This document shows positions 11,100 through 26,100 of a stretch of 64,000 nucleotides of DNA, in pieces. This DNA is from Mercenaria mercenaria (lineage: Eukaryota; Mollusca; Bivalvia; Venerida; Veneridae): the NCBI RefSeq assembly GCF_021730395.1, contig NC_069373.1, forward strand, positions 14,898,001 through 14,962,000. Reading direction: 5' to 3'. The notes beneath the pieces were generated by a model. The model was given only the letters and a program-made list of their open reading frames with translations, had not been told where the DNA came from and did not search any database. Numbering within the stretch: the stretch's first letter is position 1; each line of letters starts with the position of its first letter. The position numbers were made by a program, and so were the translations under genes.

Positions 11100-14000
11100 G
11101 TACCTGTAGTATTGAAGAACAAGGAGAAATAATCCCAGAAGTTAACATAAATATATTTTTAATCCCCCGCCGTGGCGGAGGGATTATAGGAATGGTCTGT
11201 GTCCATCCTTCCGTCCGTCCGAGCTCACATTTACATAGTTAGGTGGCTATAGGAACAATAGGTAACTGTACTTTTTCTTTGATGTCATTCATTCCGTAAG
11301 GCTTTTATGTGGCTATTTTTTCTTACGTGGCTAAAAGAACAATAGAGAGAACAAAAGAGTAGCCACATAAGTATCCATATGTAGGAACGTCCGTCCTTCC
11401 GTCCGTAACAAAATTGTGTCCGGTCCATATCTCCTAAACCCCTTGAAGGATTTTCATGAAACTTGGGTCAAATGATCATCTCATCAAGACGATGTGCAGA
11501 ACCCATGAGTCAGCCTTGTCCGTTCAAGGTCAAGGTCACAACTCAAGGTCAAAGGTTTGAGCCTGCCATTTTGTGTCCGCTCTATATCTCCTAAACCCCT
11601 TGAAGGAATTTTATCAAACTTGGGTCAAATGATCACCTCATCAAGAGGATGTGCAGAACCCATGAGTCAGCCATGTCGGCTTAAGGTCAAGGTCACAACT
11701 CAAGGTCAAAGGTTTGAGCCTTCCATTTTGTGTCCGCTTTATATCTCTTAAACCCCTTGAAGGAATTTTATAAAACTTGGGTCAAATGATCACCTCATCA
11801 AGATGATGTGCAGAACCCATGAGTCAGTCATGCCGGCTCAAGGTCAAGGTCACAACTTACGGTCAAAGGTTTGAGCCTTCCATTTTGTGTCCGCTCTATA
11901 TCTCCTAAACCCCTTGAAGGATTTTCATCAAACTTGGGTCAAATGATCACCTCATCAAGGCGATGTGCAGAACTCATGAGTCAGCCATGTCGGCTCAAGG
12001 TCAAGGTCACAACTGAAAGTCAAAGGTTTGAGCCTTCCATTTCGTGTCCACTCTATATCTCCTAAACCCCTTGAAGGAATTTTATAAAACTTGGGTCAAA
12101 TGATTACCTCATCAGAACGATGTGCAGAAATTATGAGTCAACCATGCCAGCTCAAGGTCAAGGTCACAACTAAGGGTCGAAGGTTTGAGCCTTCCATTTG
12201 GTGTCCACTCTGTATCTCCTTAACCCCTTGAAGGATTTTCATCAAACTTGGGTCATATGATCACCTCATCAAGAACTCATGAGTCAGCCATGTCAACTCA
12301 AGGTCAAGGTCACAACTGAAGGTCAAAGGTTTCAGCTCTATATCTCCTAAACCCCTTGAAGGATTTTCATGAAACTTTGGTCAAATGATCACCTCATCAA
12401 GACGTTGTGCAGAATTCATGAGTCAGCCATGTCAGTTCAAGGTCAAGGTCACAGCTAAAATCAAAGTTTTACCCTTTCACTATCCATAGCAGTGGCGGGG
12501 GATTTAGCTGTCTTTCAGACTGCCTTGTAATTCTGAGAATTCAGTAATTATAGGGAAGTAATTTTTGTGATTGAGTTAATTAATCTACAAAATTTAATCC
12601 CACTGTGTTCAAAAGTTAAAATCCATGAATTTATATCCCAGGATACTCTTGCTACTTCATCAAAAACCATGAAAGTTTATGCCCATGAAATTAAAATGTT
12701 TCACTAAAGGTGTAGTATGCATTTACACTTTATGGCAGAAAATGCCAGAAGTCAATACTTGACCTTTACCCTGGTACTGAACTGCCAGCACCACTTACTA
12801 TTCACAGGGGTGTTCACTGAAAATTTACTAACTGAATAGCGTACAGTGCAGACCATGACCAGCTTGCATGGATCTCGGTCTGCACTGGTTGCAAAGGCAA
12901 AATCACTTGCCACCATCAGACTGAAGGTTAAAACATTATGCTTACGAATACACAATTTATAATTCAACTATTCCAAAATATAGACCGCAAATTGAAAATT
13001 CTACATTTGCACAAAATTTCAGTAAACTAAGTAAATCTAAGAAGATGAGATGGTGAAAAGAAAAAAAAGATTTTGTTGAGCCATTGAACTCACCCATGTG
13101 TCGGCGTCCGCGTCCGCGTCCCGATTTGGTGAAGGTTTTGTATGTAAGCTGGTATCTCAGTAACCACTTGTGGGAATGGATTGAAACTTCACACACTTAT
13201 TCACTGTGATAAACTGACCTACACTGCACAGGTTCCACAATGCTGTTTTGCTTTTTGACAAAATTATGCCCCCTTTTCGACTTAGAAATTCTTGGTTAAG
13301 GTTTTGTATGTAAGCTGGTATCTCAGTAACCACTTGTGGGAATGGATTGAAACTTCACACACTTGTTCACTGTGATAAACTGACCTACATTACACAGGTT
13401 CCATAACTCTATTTTGCTTTTTTACAAAATTATGCCCCTTTTTCGACTTAGAAATTCTTGGTTAAGGTTTTGTATGTAAGCTGGTATCTCAGTGCCCACT
13501 AATGGGAATGGATTGAAACTTCACACACTTGTTTACTGTCATGATCTGACATGTACTGTGTAGGTCCCATAACTCTACTTTGCATTTTTTTCAAAATTAT
13601 GCCCCTTTTTCGACTTAGCAGTTTTGGTTAAGTTTTTGTATGTAAGCTGGTATTTCAGTATCCACTTATGGGAAAGGATTGAAACTTCACGCACTTGTTC
13701 ACTTTATGAGCTGATAAGCACTATGAAGGTTCCATAACCCTTTCTCTCATTTTTACAAAATTATGCCCCTTTTTCGACTTTTGTATTCATTCAATTGACA
13801 AGGCTGTTGAATAGTCGAGCGTTGCTGTCCTCCGACAGCTCTTGTTCTACCAGTTTGTCTTTCACTCAGAAGTTTTCAACCTGTTTTTGAAAATAACTAT
13901 TATGCATAAAGTTTGTTCACGGTATTAAAGGTCAGTCCACAATTTTGAAATAGAAAAACATTTTTTGTACACAATTAATATAAAAATTTTAAATTTGATA

Positions 14001-17000
14001 GGTGAGACGGAACTTGAAAGGATTTGGTATGAACACTGTCAGAATAAGCCTGTTCTCTCCCAGTATGCTGATGCCATGCATCATCTAGCTACAGACCACT
14101 GGACGAAACACCAAGGTGAGTTGATCATCCCTTAGTAGCTGATGCCCACAGGATTACTATACCAAATTTATATAGCACCCTTTTCAAAAAAAATACATTC
14201 AAAGATGCTTTATATGTAAACTCGGGTACTCGGGCACAAAGTTCATCCTCCACAGATACAAAGTGACCTCCTCCTAAAAAAACTAGTCTTTAAGTTTGAA
14301 ATATATCTTAGAAATGTTCCTTGTGTGATCCTCTACTAAGGTTATTCAAATCATTTTGATTCGATGGAAAACATGTTCTGTCATATGTTCTGTCATATAA
14401 TATGGGTGGACGGATAGCTTAGTGGTTTGCACACTGGCCTTCCAATCCTGAAGTCGGGGGTTCGATCCCCGGCAGCTACTCTGGAATTTTCAGAAACGCT
14501 TTTCAGTGTTTCCCACCCAAATAGAGGTGTACTGGTCAGGAACCCAGGCAATCCTTGCATGTATCAGTGCTATATACTGGGCACGTTAAAGAACCAGGCT
14601 GTCTGTTCGCAATGAGCTAGGCTAAGTTAGCCGGACAAACCTGTATCTGATTTCTGATCTCTCTGTTATGGGGGCTTTGTCTCACTCTGTCCCTCTGGTC
14701 AGATTGCTCTGTGTCTGTACTAGTAGAGGATGAATTATGCGCCCTGTGTGGCTGCATTTGAACTATGTAAAGCGCCTTTGAACGTGAAATTGATCATGAA
14801 AAGGGCGCTATATAAATCTGGTATAATGATAATAATAATAATATACAGTCGAAACTCAATATCTCAAACTCGTGTTTTTCAAAATTCAGGCAATCTCGAA
14901 GATATTTTTAAGTCCCTTCCTGAAAATACATGCACAAAACACCATTTTAAGTCAGTATGCATTAGACAGTGCCAAGCTTTAATGAATCGTTTCATTTTAC
15001 ACTGCACGAACTCATGTTGCGTTAAATGTCTTCACATTGGACTGCATGGCATCAAGTTTTTATACACCGCTTTTAATTACACAAAGCGGTTTCAATATGC
15101 ATTAAACGGCGTCAAGTTGTAATAAATCATCATTTTAAGTCAAATTTTCGGTTATCTCGACCTAAAACGCCCGATCCCTTGGAATTCCAGATACCGAGCT
15201 TCAACTGTGTTTTTTAATTGATACAATCTAATACCAGTCACTTGATCTGTTAAATCCAAGAGTTTTCACAATGGTCTGATTTGTCGAAAACAGTGCCATC
15301 AGACGAATGCCGTCTTCTCAACAGCAGGTCTGATTTTGAAATAATTTTACAGAAATGTTTTTCTGTGGCCCTCTACTAAAGTCATTAAAAGTAAAAAAAG
15401 CATGGATTCTGGAGATTGGTCTAGTTTCCTTATATGGCTCTATGAAAATTTTCCCTTTGGCAGGATTTTTTTAAATATGTATAGCTTTGAAACTGATAAG
15501 CGATACAGAGCCATCATGGCCCTCTTGTTTGAGATAGGCTTCAGACAGAAAGCAAACAGATAGACAAAAATACGACAACAATTATGCCCAGGGGCAGAAT
15601 ATTGAGCCCGCCAGCTGTCAAGTGTGACCTTGGCCTTGGACCTAGGGACCTGGTTCTTGCGCATGACACTCCGTCTCATAATGGTGAACATTCATGCCAA
15701 GTTACATCAAAATCCCACCATGCATGAAGAAGAAATGCTCCGGACAAACTTCAATTTAACCTTTGACCTCTAACTGTGACCTTGACCTTTGAGATAGGAA
15801 CATGGGGTTTGCGCACGCCTTCTCATTGAGGTAAACATTCATGCCAGATATAAACAAGATTGGTCGGTGCAGGCATGCACGCACGGACGCATGCACATAC
15901 ACCGAAAGTGGCAACTATATTGAACTCACCGCAAACGGGCTCGACAAAAAGCAGAAACGTCACAATGACTTACTCTTCAGCTTCAAGCTGTGTGATAATT
16001 TTTTCCCAGTTATAAACCCTTGTAATGTTGTTTTGCAACTAGGTGTCTTTTTTCATTTACAGAAACGAGAATAGACTGGTGTAGGGAAGTCATTAATGAA
16101 TATTTCAAACACGATGGTCTGAAAAAAGTTCTAGAGAAAGAAAGAAGAAGGAAAGAAAAACAAAAAGATAGAAACAAATTTCAGGAACATTCTGCTGCAC
16201 AAACCGAACCTGGTAGGATTACAGCGGATTTTGCCGGCACAGATGGACTTACAACAGAGATTTATCCTGACCATGTAGTAACTAACAATAATGTTAAACC
16301 AGAAACAGGTTTTGATTTTAGTGTGACTGAAGCAGGGACTGGTTCAAAACACAATTTTGTCGATAGAGACCAAATATCTACAGCTGAAAGTAGAAATGAA
16401 GACATATCAAGAAAAGAGTACAATTTGATGTAAGTAGTTACTCATTTCTTTGTTCTCTAGTTAAATCCCTTTCATTTTAAATACCTTCAATAGGAGTGAC
16501 ACTGTACAGACAAGCATTGTCTTTTTAGCTTTTCTCATTAAAAAAAAATCAAGAGTATTATCATCAGTCACTTGTTGGTGTTGGTATTGATTAAGATTTT
16601 TATTTAGATCCATTTTTCAGCTCACTTGAGCAAAAGGTGCTCAAGGTGAGCTATTTCAACCCCCCGTGTCTGTTGATGTCCTTCAACAGTTTGACTGTTA
16701 ATAAACTAGAGGTCACAATTTTGGCTAAGTCGGAACGAAACTTGGTCAGATACACTAAAAATTTCAGACAAGCTTGATATCCTTTCCGCAGCCTTAACGT
16801 ACTAAAACGTATTAGCGTCTGATGGCCCTTTCACGCTTCCGTAGAGACAACATTTATTACATGAAACTTATTTTGAAAATATTTCTGAAATGTCTAGGTC
16901 TGCAGCTCTCAAATACGGTTATATCTTACATCTGAGGCATATACTGACACTCTCAGACAACATCAAAAATGACATTTTGAGCGATTTGATGAAGTTCCAT

Positions 17001-17155
17001 AATTATCAATGTACCCTTGGTCCGTTACGGACCCCTGTGGGATTTCTGTTTATCCAGAGCTAAAATATTTTTTCATAGATTAAAAAGCTGACATGCTGTT
17101 CTAAAGCCCAGGTAATTTCAATTCGTAATAAAGTGCTAAAAATTGGCTCCCCAAT

Positions 17156-17186
<31 letters not shown>

Positions 17187-20100
17187 GAAGTCCACGCGCA
17201 TACATTTAGACGAGGTGACCCCTGCGCGTGACCCCTGACTATCTACGAATTGAAATGCGGCTTTCGTTTTCAAGTTTAGCATTTCTACTTTCATACGTAT
17301 GCCTGGCGAGATTGCATAAATATGTGCTGGCCGTCCTAAGGTTAAAGGGTCATCTGGGGTCAGAAATAGGTTACTAAGTCAATAAAAAGGAAATTCTTAG
17401 CTAGAGGCCACATTTTCTACTTGATCTTCATAAATCATTCTCAGAATTTTTGTATAAAACCGTGATCATATTCAGATCTGATTAAGATGAGATAAAAACC
17501 TAGGTCGCCAAGTCAAAGCATAGAATGACATTGTTAACACTCTAGAGGCCATATTTTTCCATTTGATTTCCGTAAAACTGTGTCAGAATGCTTGTATCTA
17601 TGCAATGTAGGTTAAAGTTCAGAACTCGGTTAATAGATGTCAAAAAATAGGTCACTAATGGTCATATCTTAGAAAAACCTTAATAATACTAGAGGTCAAA
17701 TTTCACTTGAAAATTTTGATTTCAGAATGTTCGTCTCTATGGCCATGTTCAAAATTGGGTTAAACAAAGTCACTTTGTTAAGTCATAAGGAAACTATGTT
17801 AACTTTCTAGAAGCCACATTTTCTATTTGATCAGCATAAATCTTTGCAAGAATGCTTATCTCTATGAAATTTAGGTCAAGTTCAAAAGCAGGATAAGTCA
17901 AGTCAAACCATCAAAACCTAGGTTTCTAGGTTAGATCACAGAAGAACTTTGTTTGCCCTATAGAGAACCCATTCTCTACTAGATCTTCAGAAAACCTTGT
18001 CAGAATGTTTGTCTTTATGAAATCTAGGTCAAGGTTGAAACTGGATTATCTATGTCACTAGGTCAATTATTGAAAGACCGTGCTAACACTCTAGAAACCA
18101 CATTTTCAACTTGATCTTCATGAGATTTGGTCAGAATATTTATCTGTTAAATTTCTACGATAAATTTCTGACTGGGTTACATGAGTAAAAAGCTGTGCCA
18201 CTGTTAAAATATTGAAATGGTTGATTAATTATCTTCTTGAATTACATAAAACATGGTGTTTGACTCTGTGAAATTTAGTTCCTGTCAGAAAAAGCTTGTC
18301 AAGTCTCAAAATAATTTTACAGATATTTAACATGCAGTCCCTTCTACTGAACTATGAAACTCATGTGAGCAGTCAAGAGCCATGATGGCCCTCTTGTTAT
18401 TGAAGGCTGTAAGAACTTTGACTATAAAACTTTGTACACATTCTTATTTTTAGATGGGTATGTAGCTAAAGAACTGTAAGCCTCCTCTGCCATCTGCCAA
18501 TGTAGCCTAATGCTACAAATTCAAAGAACTGGCTACAGAATTTTCAAAGTGGCTACAAGAATTATATTAAAATCTGGCCAAATTTCAGCAATTCAGCTTC
18601 AGTCTGTCAGTTTCTCTTAAAAGTGGCTACAGCTGGAGGCCCTGCTGCTACCATAGCAATGTGGTGTGTGTTTTAGGTATTCCACTGTTCGCTGTTGTTC
18701 ATTACTGAGCAGTCCTGATCACTGTTTGATGTAAAATGAAATACACTGAGATAGAAAATATCTAGTATATTACATCCCTTTAATTTTACATCATTGCATG
18801 TCTAAGAAGAGTTACGATTCCTTGTTCGCAAAATTATTTTGTATACGGCAAAAATGTGAAATGCCTTTAACTATACACTTCTATTTAAAATGTTATAAAT
18901 GTATTTATTTTTTAGCGATACAGGGACATTTTTATGCATTTCAAAGCTTTTCAACCACTATAATGCTGAACACGGTTGATTCTGCCTTTGCGACCAGAAT
19001 AGATCATGATCATCCTGTATATCCATGCAGTTTGGTCAAGATCTGTACTGGTCACCATTCAGTCAGTGTCTTTTTGGAAAGCACCCCTTTTAACAGTTTA
19101 TGGTACTGTCCAAATTGAACGATGGACAAGGTCATTACTCATTATAGAAATTTAGCATTAATGCCAGTGTTTTGAAAATATTTGGTACAACGAACTGTCT
19201 CTACATCCATCGCCTCCTCCAATAGCTTTTTGTGTAGATATGTAAAGAGGATAAACAGACTTGAGTTTTATTTTGAATTGGTTGGACAAGTTTTGTCGAG
19301 CCCGCTGGCGGTGAGCTTGACATAGTTGTCACAATGGCAGTTTGATGTACGTTTGTGCGTCCATCTGTGCATGCCTCCATCCAGACTTGTTTTTCCAACC
19401 ATAACTTTGACATGCATGGAGAAATCTTGTTTATATTTGGCATGAATGTTAACATCAGTGAGATTGAGTGTTATGCCCAACCCCAGATAACCAGGTTCCA
19501 ATCTCAAAGGTCAAGGTCACAGTTGGAGGTCAAAGTTCATGTCAGATCTTGTCCGGCCCATTACTTTGACATGCATTGAGGAGTCTTGTTTATATAACTC
19601 AGTGAGACAGAGTGTCATGTGCAAACCCCAGGTTCCTATCTCAAAGGTCACAGATAGGGTTCAAAGGGCAGGCTCGGCATATATTGCCTGTGGGCATCTT
19701 GTTAGCCATTTTCCTGTATTTTGACTTTCGGCATTACTGTTACATTTAGTCTTACTATAGTCGTCAGTAGTAAAGAAAAGTATTTACTGTCCAAAAGGAG
19801 CATGTTTAGTGAAATGTAGTATGAACAGTGTTTTATACTGGCAAAAGCAAGTAAAAGATCCTCAACAGTTTATTCAACATTAAATTTGAAAGAAAGCACA
19901 ATTTGTGGTACTTTAAAGGAGACCTGACTTAATCATCCTGTCTTTCAGTTTCAGTAAATTTTGAAGCAAGTAAATAAATTAAGACCAAACATAACCTGAT
20001 AACCATTCAGTGTTGTATCATTTGCATCAAAATAACCTGCGTAAGTTGTATAAATGAAGTTCAGTAACTCTTTGTCAGTTTTGCAAAATTTAATTTATCT

Positions 20101-23100
20101 CCCTTCGTAAAATGATAAAATACAGTACTGATATTTATATGACATTTAAAGTCAGTGCAAAATTGGCATAAATAAAGCACCCACCCACATTTTGCACCGA
20201 GGTGACAAATTGTGAGATTTTAAGTATTAGTTCTGAGATTGTTAGTTTTAAAAACAGACAGGGAAAGAATGATTCTACTGCTAGTCCTATTATAAAATGC
20301 AATTTACCTTAGACCGTTTTCTTCTCCTGGTCAATTGATGCAGGTGAAAGTTCATCCAGATCACCAGTTGTTTTTCTTTTCAAGGTCTCCTGTTTTTTTT
20401 TTCTTTTACAATGCAGTGATAGAAAATAATAGTCCTGTTTGCTGACAAACAACTTTTTATAGACTGCAGTTATATTGATCAGATATAAATTGACAAACAG
20501 ACTAGAAAGGATTAAATTTTCATCAAGTAGCGAAATCCTAGCAGGGGCATTGATGTTTTTGTTTACACATTTCTCCTCTGATTGTTTACATTTTATGTTT
20601 TGAGATAATTGTGTTGTTTACATTTCTTGGTTGCCATGGAAACGAGGGGAATATTTTGAAATCTCATATGGTTTAGGAGAGAGACTAAATTACATGTAAT
20701 GATTATTGAAGTGCCTAAACAAATGTTTGATTTATTGTGAAAAAGTTCAGTGTTCTGATTTTTTAATGGATTATTTTGAGAGTTACTAATGAATATTAAC
20801 CATGAGGTTTTGAATTAAAAAGATAGCATTACATAGCCTCTGAAAAATAAAGTATTGCATTGTATACTGTAAAAGAAGAAATGTTCGCAAGCATTTAATT
20901 TTCGCTATAATAGTTAGGCCCTACTTCTCGCGAAAATTAATCCTCGCGTAAATATTCACCATTAGTATAATTCGAATTCAAGTAGGATACAATTTTTACA
21001 ATTTCGTGAATATTAAACCTCGTAAACATACACAAAATTTCAAATTCACAAAATTTTAACCCAGCAATGATATGTGCTTTCACAGTTTACATTTATTTTT
21101 TGTGCAGAAAACTTTTAGTAGAATTCCTTGTTATGGCTCTTGTATATTATATTGTTGCACATGATCAAAATAGAAGCAAAACTGTGTTGCTATCTTCAAT
21201 CCCCAATATTGTACCAGATTTCATCCTGGAGGTTTTGAATTCAAATTTGATCTTTATTTTCATTCTATGTGGAGAAGTTGTTTGTACTTGTAGCAAACTG
21301 GCTTTAAGTGCTGATGAGAGATTATTACATAATTAAAAAAAGACCTTTGAAATGTGACTGTCAAAGAAAATGTTACTATTTTACTGAAAACTAAACATGA
21401 AATGCTCAGGGTCTGAGAAAACTTACAATGTAAAAATATTATGGGACCAATTTTTGCCGAAAATGACAAAAAAAAAAAAGAAAGAAGAGAATTGTAGTAG
21501 GTTGCTTTGTGTGCTGTAAAGGAGAACTTTGGGAACATAATGGTGATCATTGTGTTTGTTATATTAATGAAGTTGATGTAGCTTGTAGAGGAACTGTTGA
21601 CTCAGATAAATAAACAAAGCTGGTAGAACCATTTTGTTTATCCTTATTGATTGTGTAAACAGAAAGTGTAAACAGTTTGGAACAATCTGCAATCAGGGAG
21701 TCTCCAAGCAACTTGCATTTAACACTAGCCACTAGACTGATAATAAAGAATTGGCCACAAAATTTCAGATTTTTGTGATTTTTCTTTTATTTTATTATAT
21801 TAATAGTGACAAATGCCAGACTAGTTTACAGATTTTTCTCAGAGAACTGATTCTTAAATTATCATGGTATTGTACGTAGGATATAGACTGGTTATATCCA
21901 ATACTTTAAAAATAATAAAAAAAAAAATACGGCATAGTCTAGGAGCTAGTCTAACTAGTGACTAAGATAATATTTCTACTGCTTTATATAGAATACTCCC
22001 ACTATCATTTCATTCAGTTCTAAAAAAAAACCCACCAAAGTACCATATTTATCCAAATTAACAAAAGGATAGTATCTTTAGTAAATAGATAGACAACAGT
22101 TACTGTTAATTTAACCTAAGCCTGCTGGCCGCAAGTGATTCTGCCTGTGCGACCAGTGCACACCAAAATCTGCAGGCTGCACAGTCTACACTGTTCGCTA
22201 TTCAGTCAGTAAATTTTCAGTGAGCACTCCTTCGAATAATAAATGGTATTGCCCAAATTGAAAAATGGACTAGTTCATTATAGAAATTTAGCAGGGTAAG
22301 GGTTAATTTATTATCAGCTATGCCTGAGGTTTATATCTCTTTAGAAACAATTCTGGATGCATGTCCTTAGTTTGATAGAAACACAGTTACATACATGCTA
22401 TAATATGCTAGAGATAACATTTATATATTTACAGAGGTATTCCAGTAGAGGATAGAATCCGTCTGTTAGATGTTGGAAGCTGTTTTAATCCATTCCTGGA
22501 GTTCCCTGAGCTTCAGTCTGTTGGTATTGATATCAGTCCGGCTGCTGAGGTAATGGTTTAAGTTTTAATCCCATCTCGAGTAAGCATTGTTTGTCTAATC
22601 CTATGTACTATTATTATTTCTGTAAAATCAGAAAATTTCATGAACTTTGCTAAATTTTTTTAGTTAAAATCAGTTCATGAGATAGAATATTACAAAAGTA
22701 TGGCCAGCTTTTGAAACATACAGGACTGTTATAACAATAGCAGCTAGCTATTTTGCAATATTTATTTCTACGATTGAATAAAGTTCTGTCAGTGAATGTA
22801 GTAAAATCTAAATTGTGAAAAATTCTGATCTTATTAGGCCTAAAAAAAAATCTTTGTTTCTGGTAACATGCTAGAAAAAATTAGGGTAGGTAGGTCAGAA
22901 AATTTTTTTTTTTGGATTTTTTTTTTTTTATTAAGGGAGACTTTTTGGAAATTATTTTTGTGTCAAAAAATGAACACAAATAAGGGGGTTATGCCTTTAG
23001 AGCATCTGTAAGTTGATTTTTAACATCACTGGCTATGTTTAAAGCATAAAAAGTGCAGTTTTGCAACTTTTTGTTTAAAAGTTGAAAAAAATATTCCCCA

Positions 23101-26100
23101 AGGCATAAAAACATTTAAGGTCGGGCAAAAAATTTAGGACAGGTTGGGATACCGGAAACAAACAATTTTTTTATGCCTTATGACTGGAACAAGTGCTCAG
23201 TCTAAAATTGTGATGGATAAGTTCAATAAATGAATATCCAGTGTCTGCCACTATTTGCCATTCAAAGTCGAGATTTACTGTGAAATCATTAATATTCGTG
23301 GGGGACGAAATTTCATGCCCACAAAATTAAATGATTTTACAATAACCAAGCCCTAACTTTAATTTGTTGACAAAAGTAAAAAAAAAAAAAAAAAAGATGT
23401 GACAGATGGCATGAAAATATTGTGCTATTTATTGTCTGAGTAAAACCAGTACATTCTACTCTGAAATGCACCTATGCTTGATGTATCTTAGATTAAACAG
23501 TATTCAGTGTCACTATTTGTCATTCAAAGTAAAGATTTACTGTGAAATCATTAATATTCGTGGGGGACTCATTTTTGTGGATTTTGTGGATGAGTCGATC
23601 CACGAAATTTAATCGAAATGAAAAAGTAAAATTCCCATTCATTTTATGTTCAAAAGTTGACAATTCCACAAATTTATATCCCCACAAAATTGCCGTTTTT
23701 GACCAAAACCACGAAATTTCATGCCCACAAAATTAAATGATTTTACAGTATCCAAGCGCTAACTTTAATTTGTTGACAGAAGTAAAAAAAAAAAAAAAAA
23801 AAAAGATGTGACAGATGGCATGAAAATATTGTGCTATTTATTGTCTGAGTAAAACCAGTACATTCTACTCTGAAATGCACCTATGCTTGATGTATCTTAG
23901 ATTAAACAGTATTCAGTGTCACTATTTGTCATTCAAAGTAAAGATTTACTGTGAAATCATTAATATTCGTGGGGGACTCATTTTTGTGGATTTTGTGGAT
24001 GAGTCGATCCACGAAATTTAATCGAAATGAAAAAGTAAAATTCCCATTCATTTTATGTTCAAAAGTTGACAATTCCACAAATTTATATCCCCACAAAATT
24101 GCCGTTTTTGACCAAAACCACGAAATTTCATGCCCACAAAATTAAATGATTTTACAGTATCCAAGCGCTAACTTTAATTTGTTGACAAAAATAAAAAAAA
24201 AAAAAGATATGACAGAAGGCATGAAAATATTGTGCTATTTATTGTCTGAGTAAAACCAGTACATTCTACTCTGAAATGCACCTATGCTTGATGTATCTTA
24301 GATTAAACGGTATTCAGTGTCTGTCACTATTTGTCATTCAAAGTCAAGATTTACTGTGAAATTATTACTATTCATGGGGGACTCATTTTTGTGGATTTCG
24401 TGGTTGAGTCGATCACGAAATTTAATCAAAATGAACAAGTAAAATTCCCATTCATTTTATGTTCAAAAGTTGACAATTCCACAAATTTATATCCCCACAA
24501 AATTGCCGTTTTTGATCAAAACCATGAAATTTCATGCCCACAAATTAAATGATTTTACAGTATCCAAGCACTGACTTTAATTTGTTGACAGAAGTAAAAA
24601 AAAAAAAAAGATATGACAGAAGGCATGAAAATATTGTGCTATTTATTGTCTGAGTAAAACCAGTACAATCTACTCTGAAATGCACCTATGCTTGAGGTAT
24701 CTTAGATTAAAAGGTAGGACCAGCTATGACTTAAAAGTTCATGCAAATACTGTTTACAAAACTGGTAAAAGTTCAAATAATAACGTTTTATTCTTTTGTC
24801 ACAATTGATTTTTACTTTTCGATCATCTTTGTGTAAAATGTACTTTAGTAGAAGAGAGAGTTTTTTGAATTTCATTGTTTGAAACTGCGTGGATAAAGAT
24901 GAAATGTCAGTTTAATGACTCAGTTGGTATCAGTGTGGAATTGAGTAAAATTAAATGTTAGACATTTTTTCATCAGTTTTGATACAATAGTTTCCTTAAT
25001 GTTAAAATATTTATCTATTTTATTAAGATAATTATTATGTCTCCCACACTACTATTGATATACTCCTGTGTGTGTGCGTGTGTGTGTGTGTGCGAGTCAG
25101 TCAGTCTGTCACAAATCTTGTCCACACTCTTAGTTGAAAAGTTCTCATCCGATCTTCACCAAACTTGAATAAAATGTGTTTGACAATAAGTCCTTGGCCA
25201 ACTTCGATAACTAGCCAAATGGGCACAGGCAGTTCGTAATTATGGCCCTTGAATTACCGAAAATACTGATGTCAGTGATACAGGTCTTGGTGCATGGTTG
25301 ACTCAGATACATAATGGATCTAGATGATTAGGCAGAGTTGTGGGAGACATGCGCTTTTCTCAAAAGCAGCTCTAGTTTTATTGTAAAGTGCAAATAACAT
25401 GTTGATTTTACAAAACAAATACAAGTTACACAACTGCTTTTTTATCAGAACTGGTGCAGTCACGTGACAATACTTTAAGTTGAAACTATGGCAAAAAATC
25501 ATCAATAAAGATGGTTTCATTATTTCTTAAAAGAACACGAAAATGACCGTTATAAATTTCTTATGAGCTTCTATTCCAATTATTACAGGCATAAGCATTG
25601 TTATGTTACCACATAGTAATATTTTCCAGGTAAAATGCATAAAAGATGGTAAAAAAAAAAAACAATAAAAAATGTGAAAAAAAAAATTGTAAAATCACTT
25701 TCTTCATGTGAGATACCACTGTGTTACAAGCTGACTGATGGCAACCCCACTTGTGGAAATAATGCATAATATGGTTTTAATTATGTCTCCTACCACACAG
25801 TGGTGTGGGAAACATAATTGTATTGATTTACTCCTGTCTGTGTTTGTGACTGTCACAAATCTTGTCCGCACTAAGTCGAACATTTCTCATCCGATCTTCA
25901 CCAAACTTGAACAAAATGTGTTTGACCATAAGACCTTGGCCAGGTTCGAAAACTAGTCAAATTGGTCTAGGCACTTGGGAGTTATGGCCCTTGAATTACC
26001 GAAAATCTGCCTTTTTACTCTTGTCCATTCTCTAAGTCGAACGTTTCTCATCCGATCTTCACCAAACTTGAACAAAATGTGTTTGACCATAAGACCTCAG

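Noticed and set aside
11557-12065. Repeated MSLPFCVRSIS-type 64-codon frames
   Set aside because: They are copies of the family D unit exactly two units apart, not genes.
14403-14475. A functional tRNA gene at the SINE head
   Set aside because: The acceptor stem does not close, and the sequence continues into a SINE body with a typical tail.
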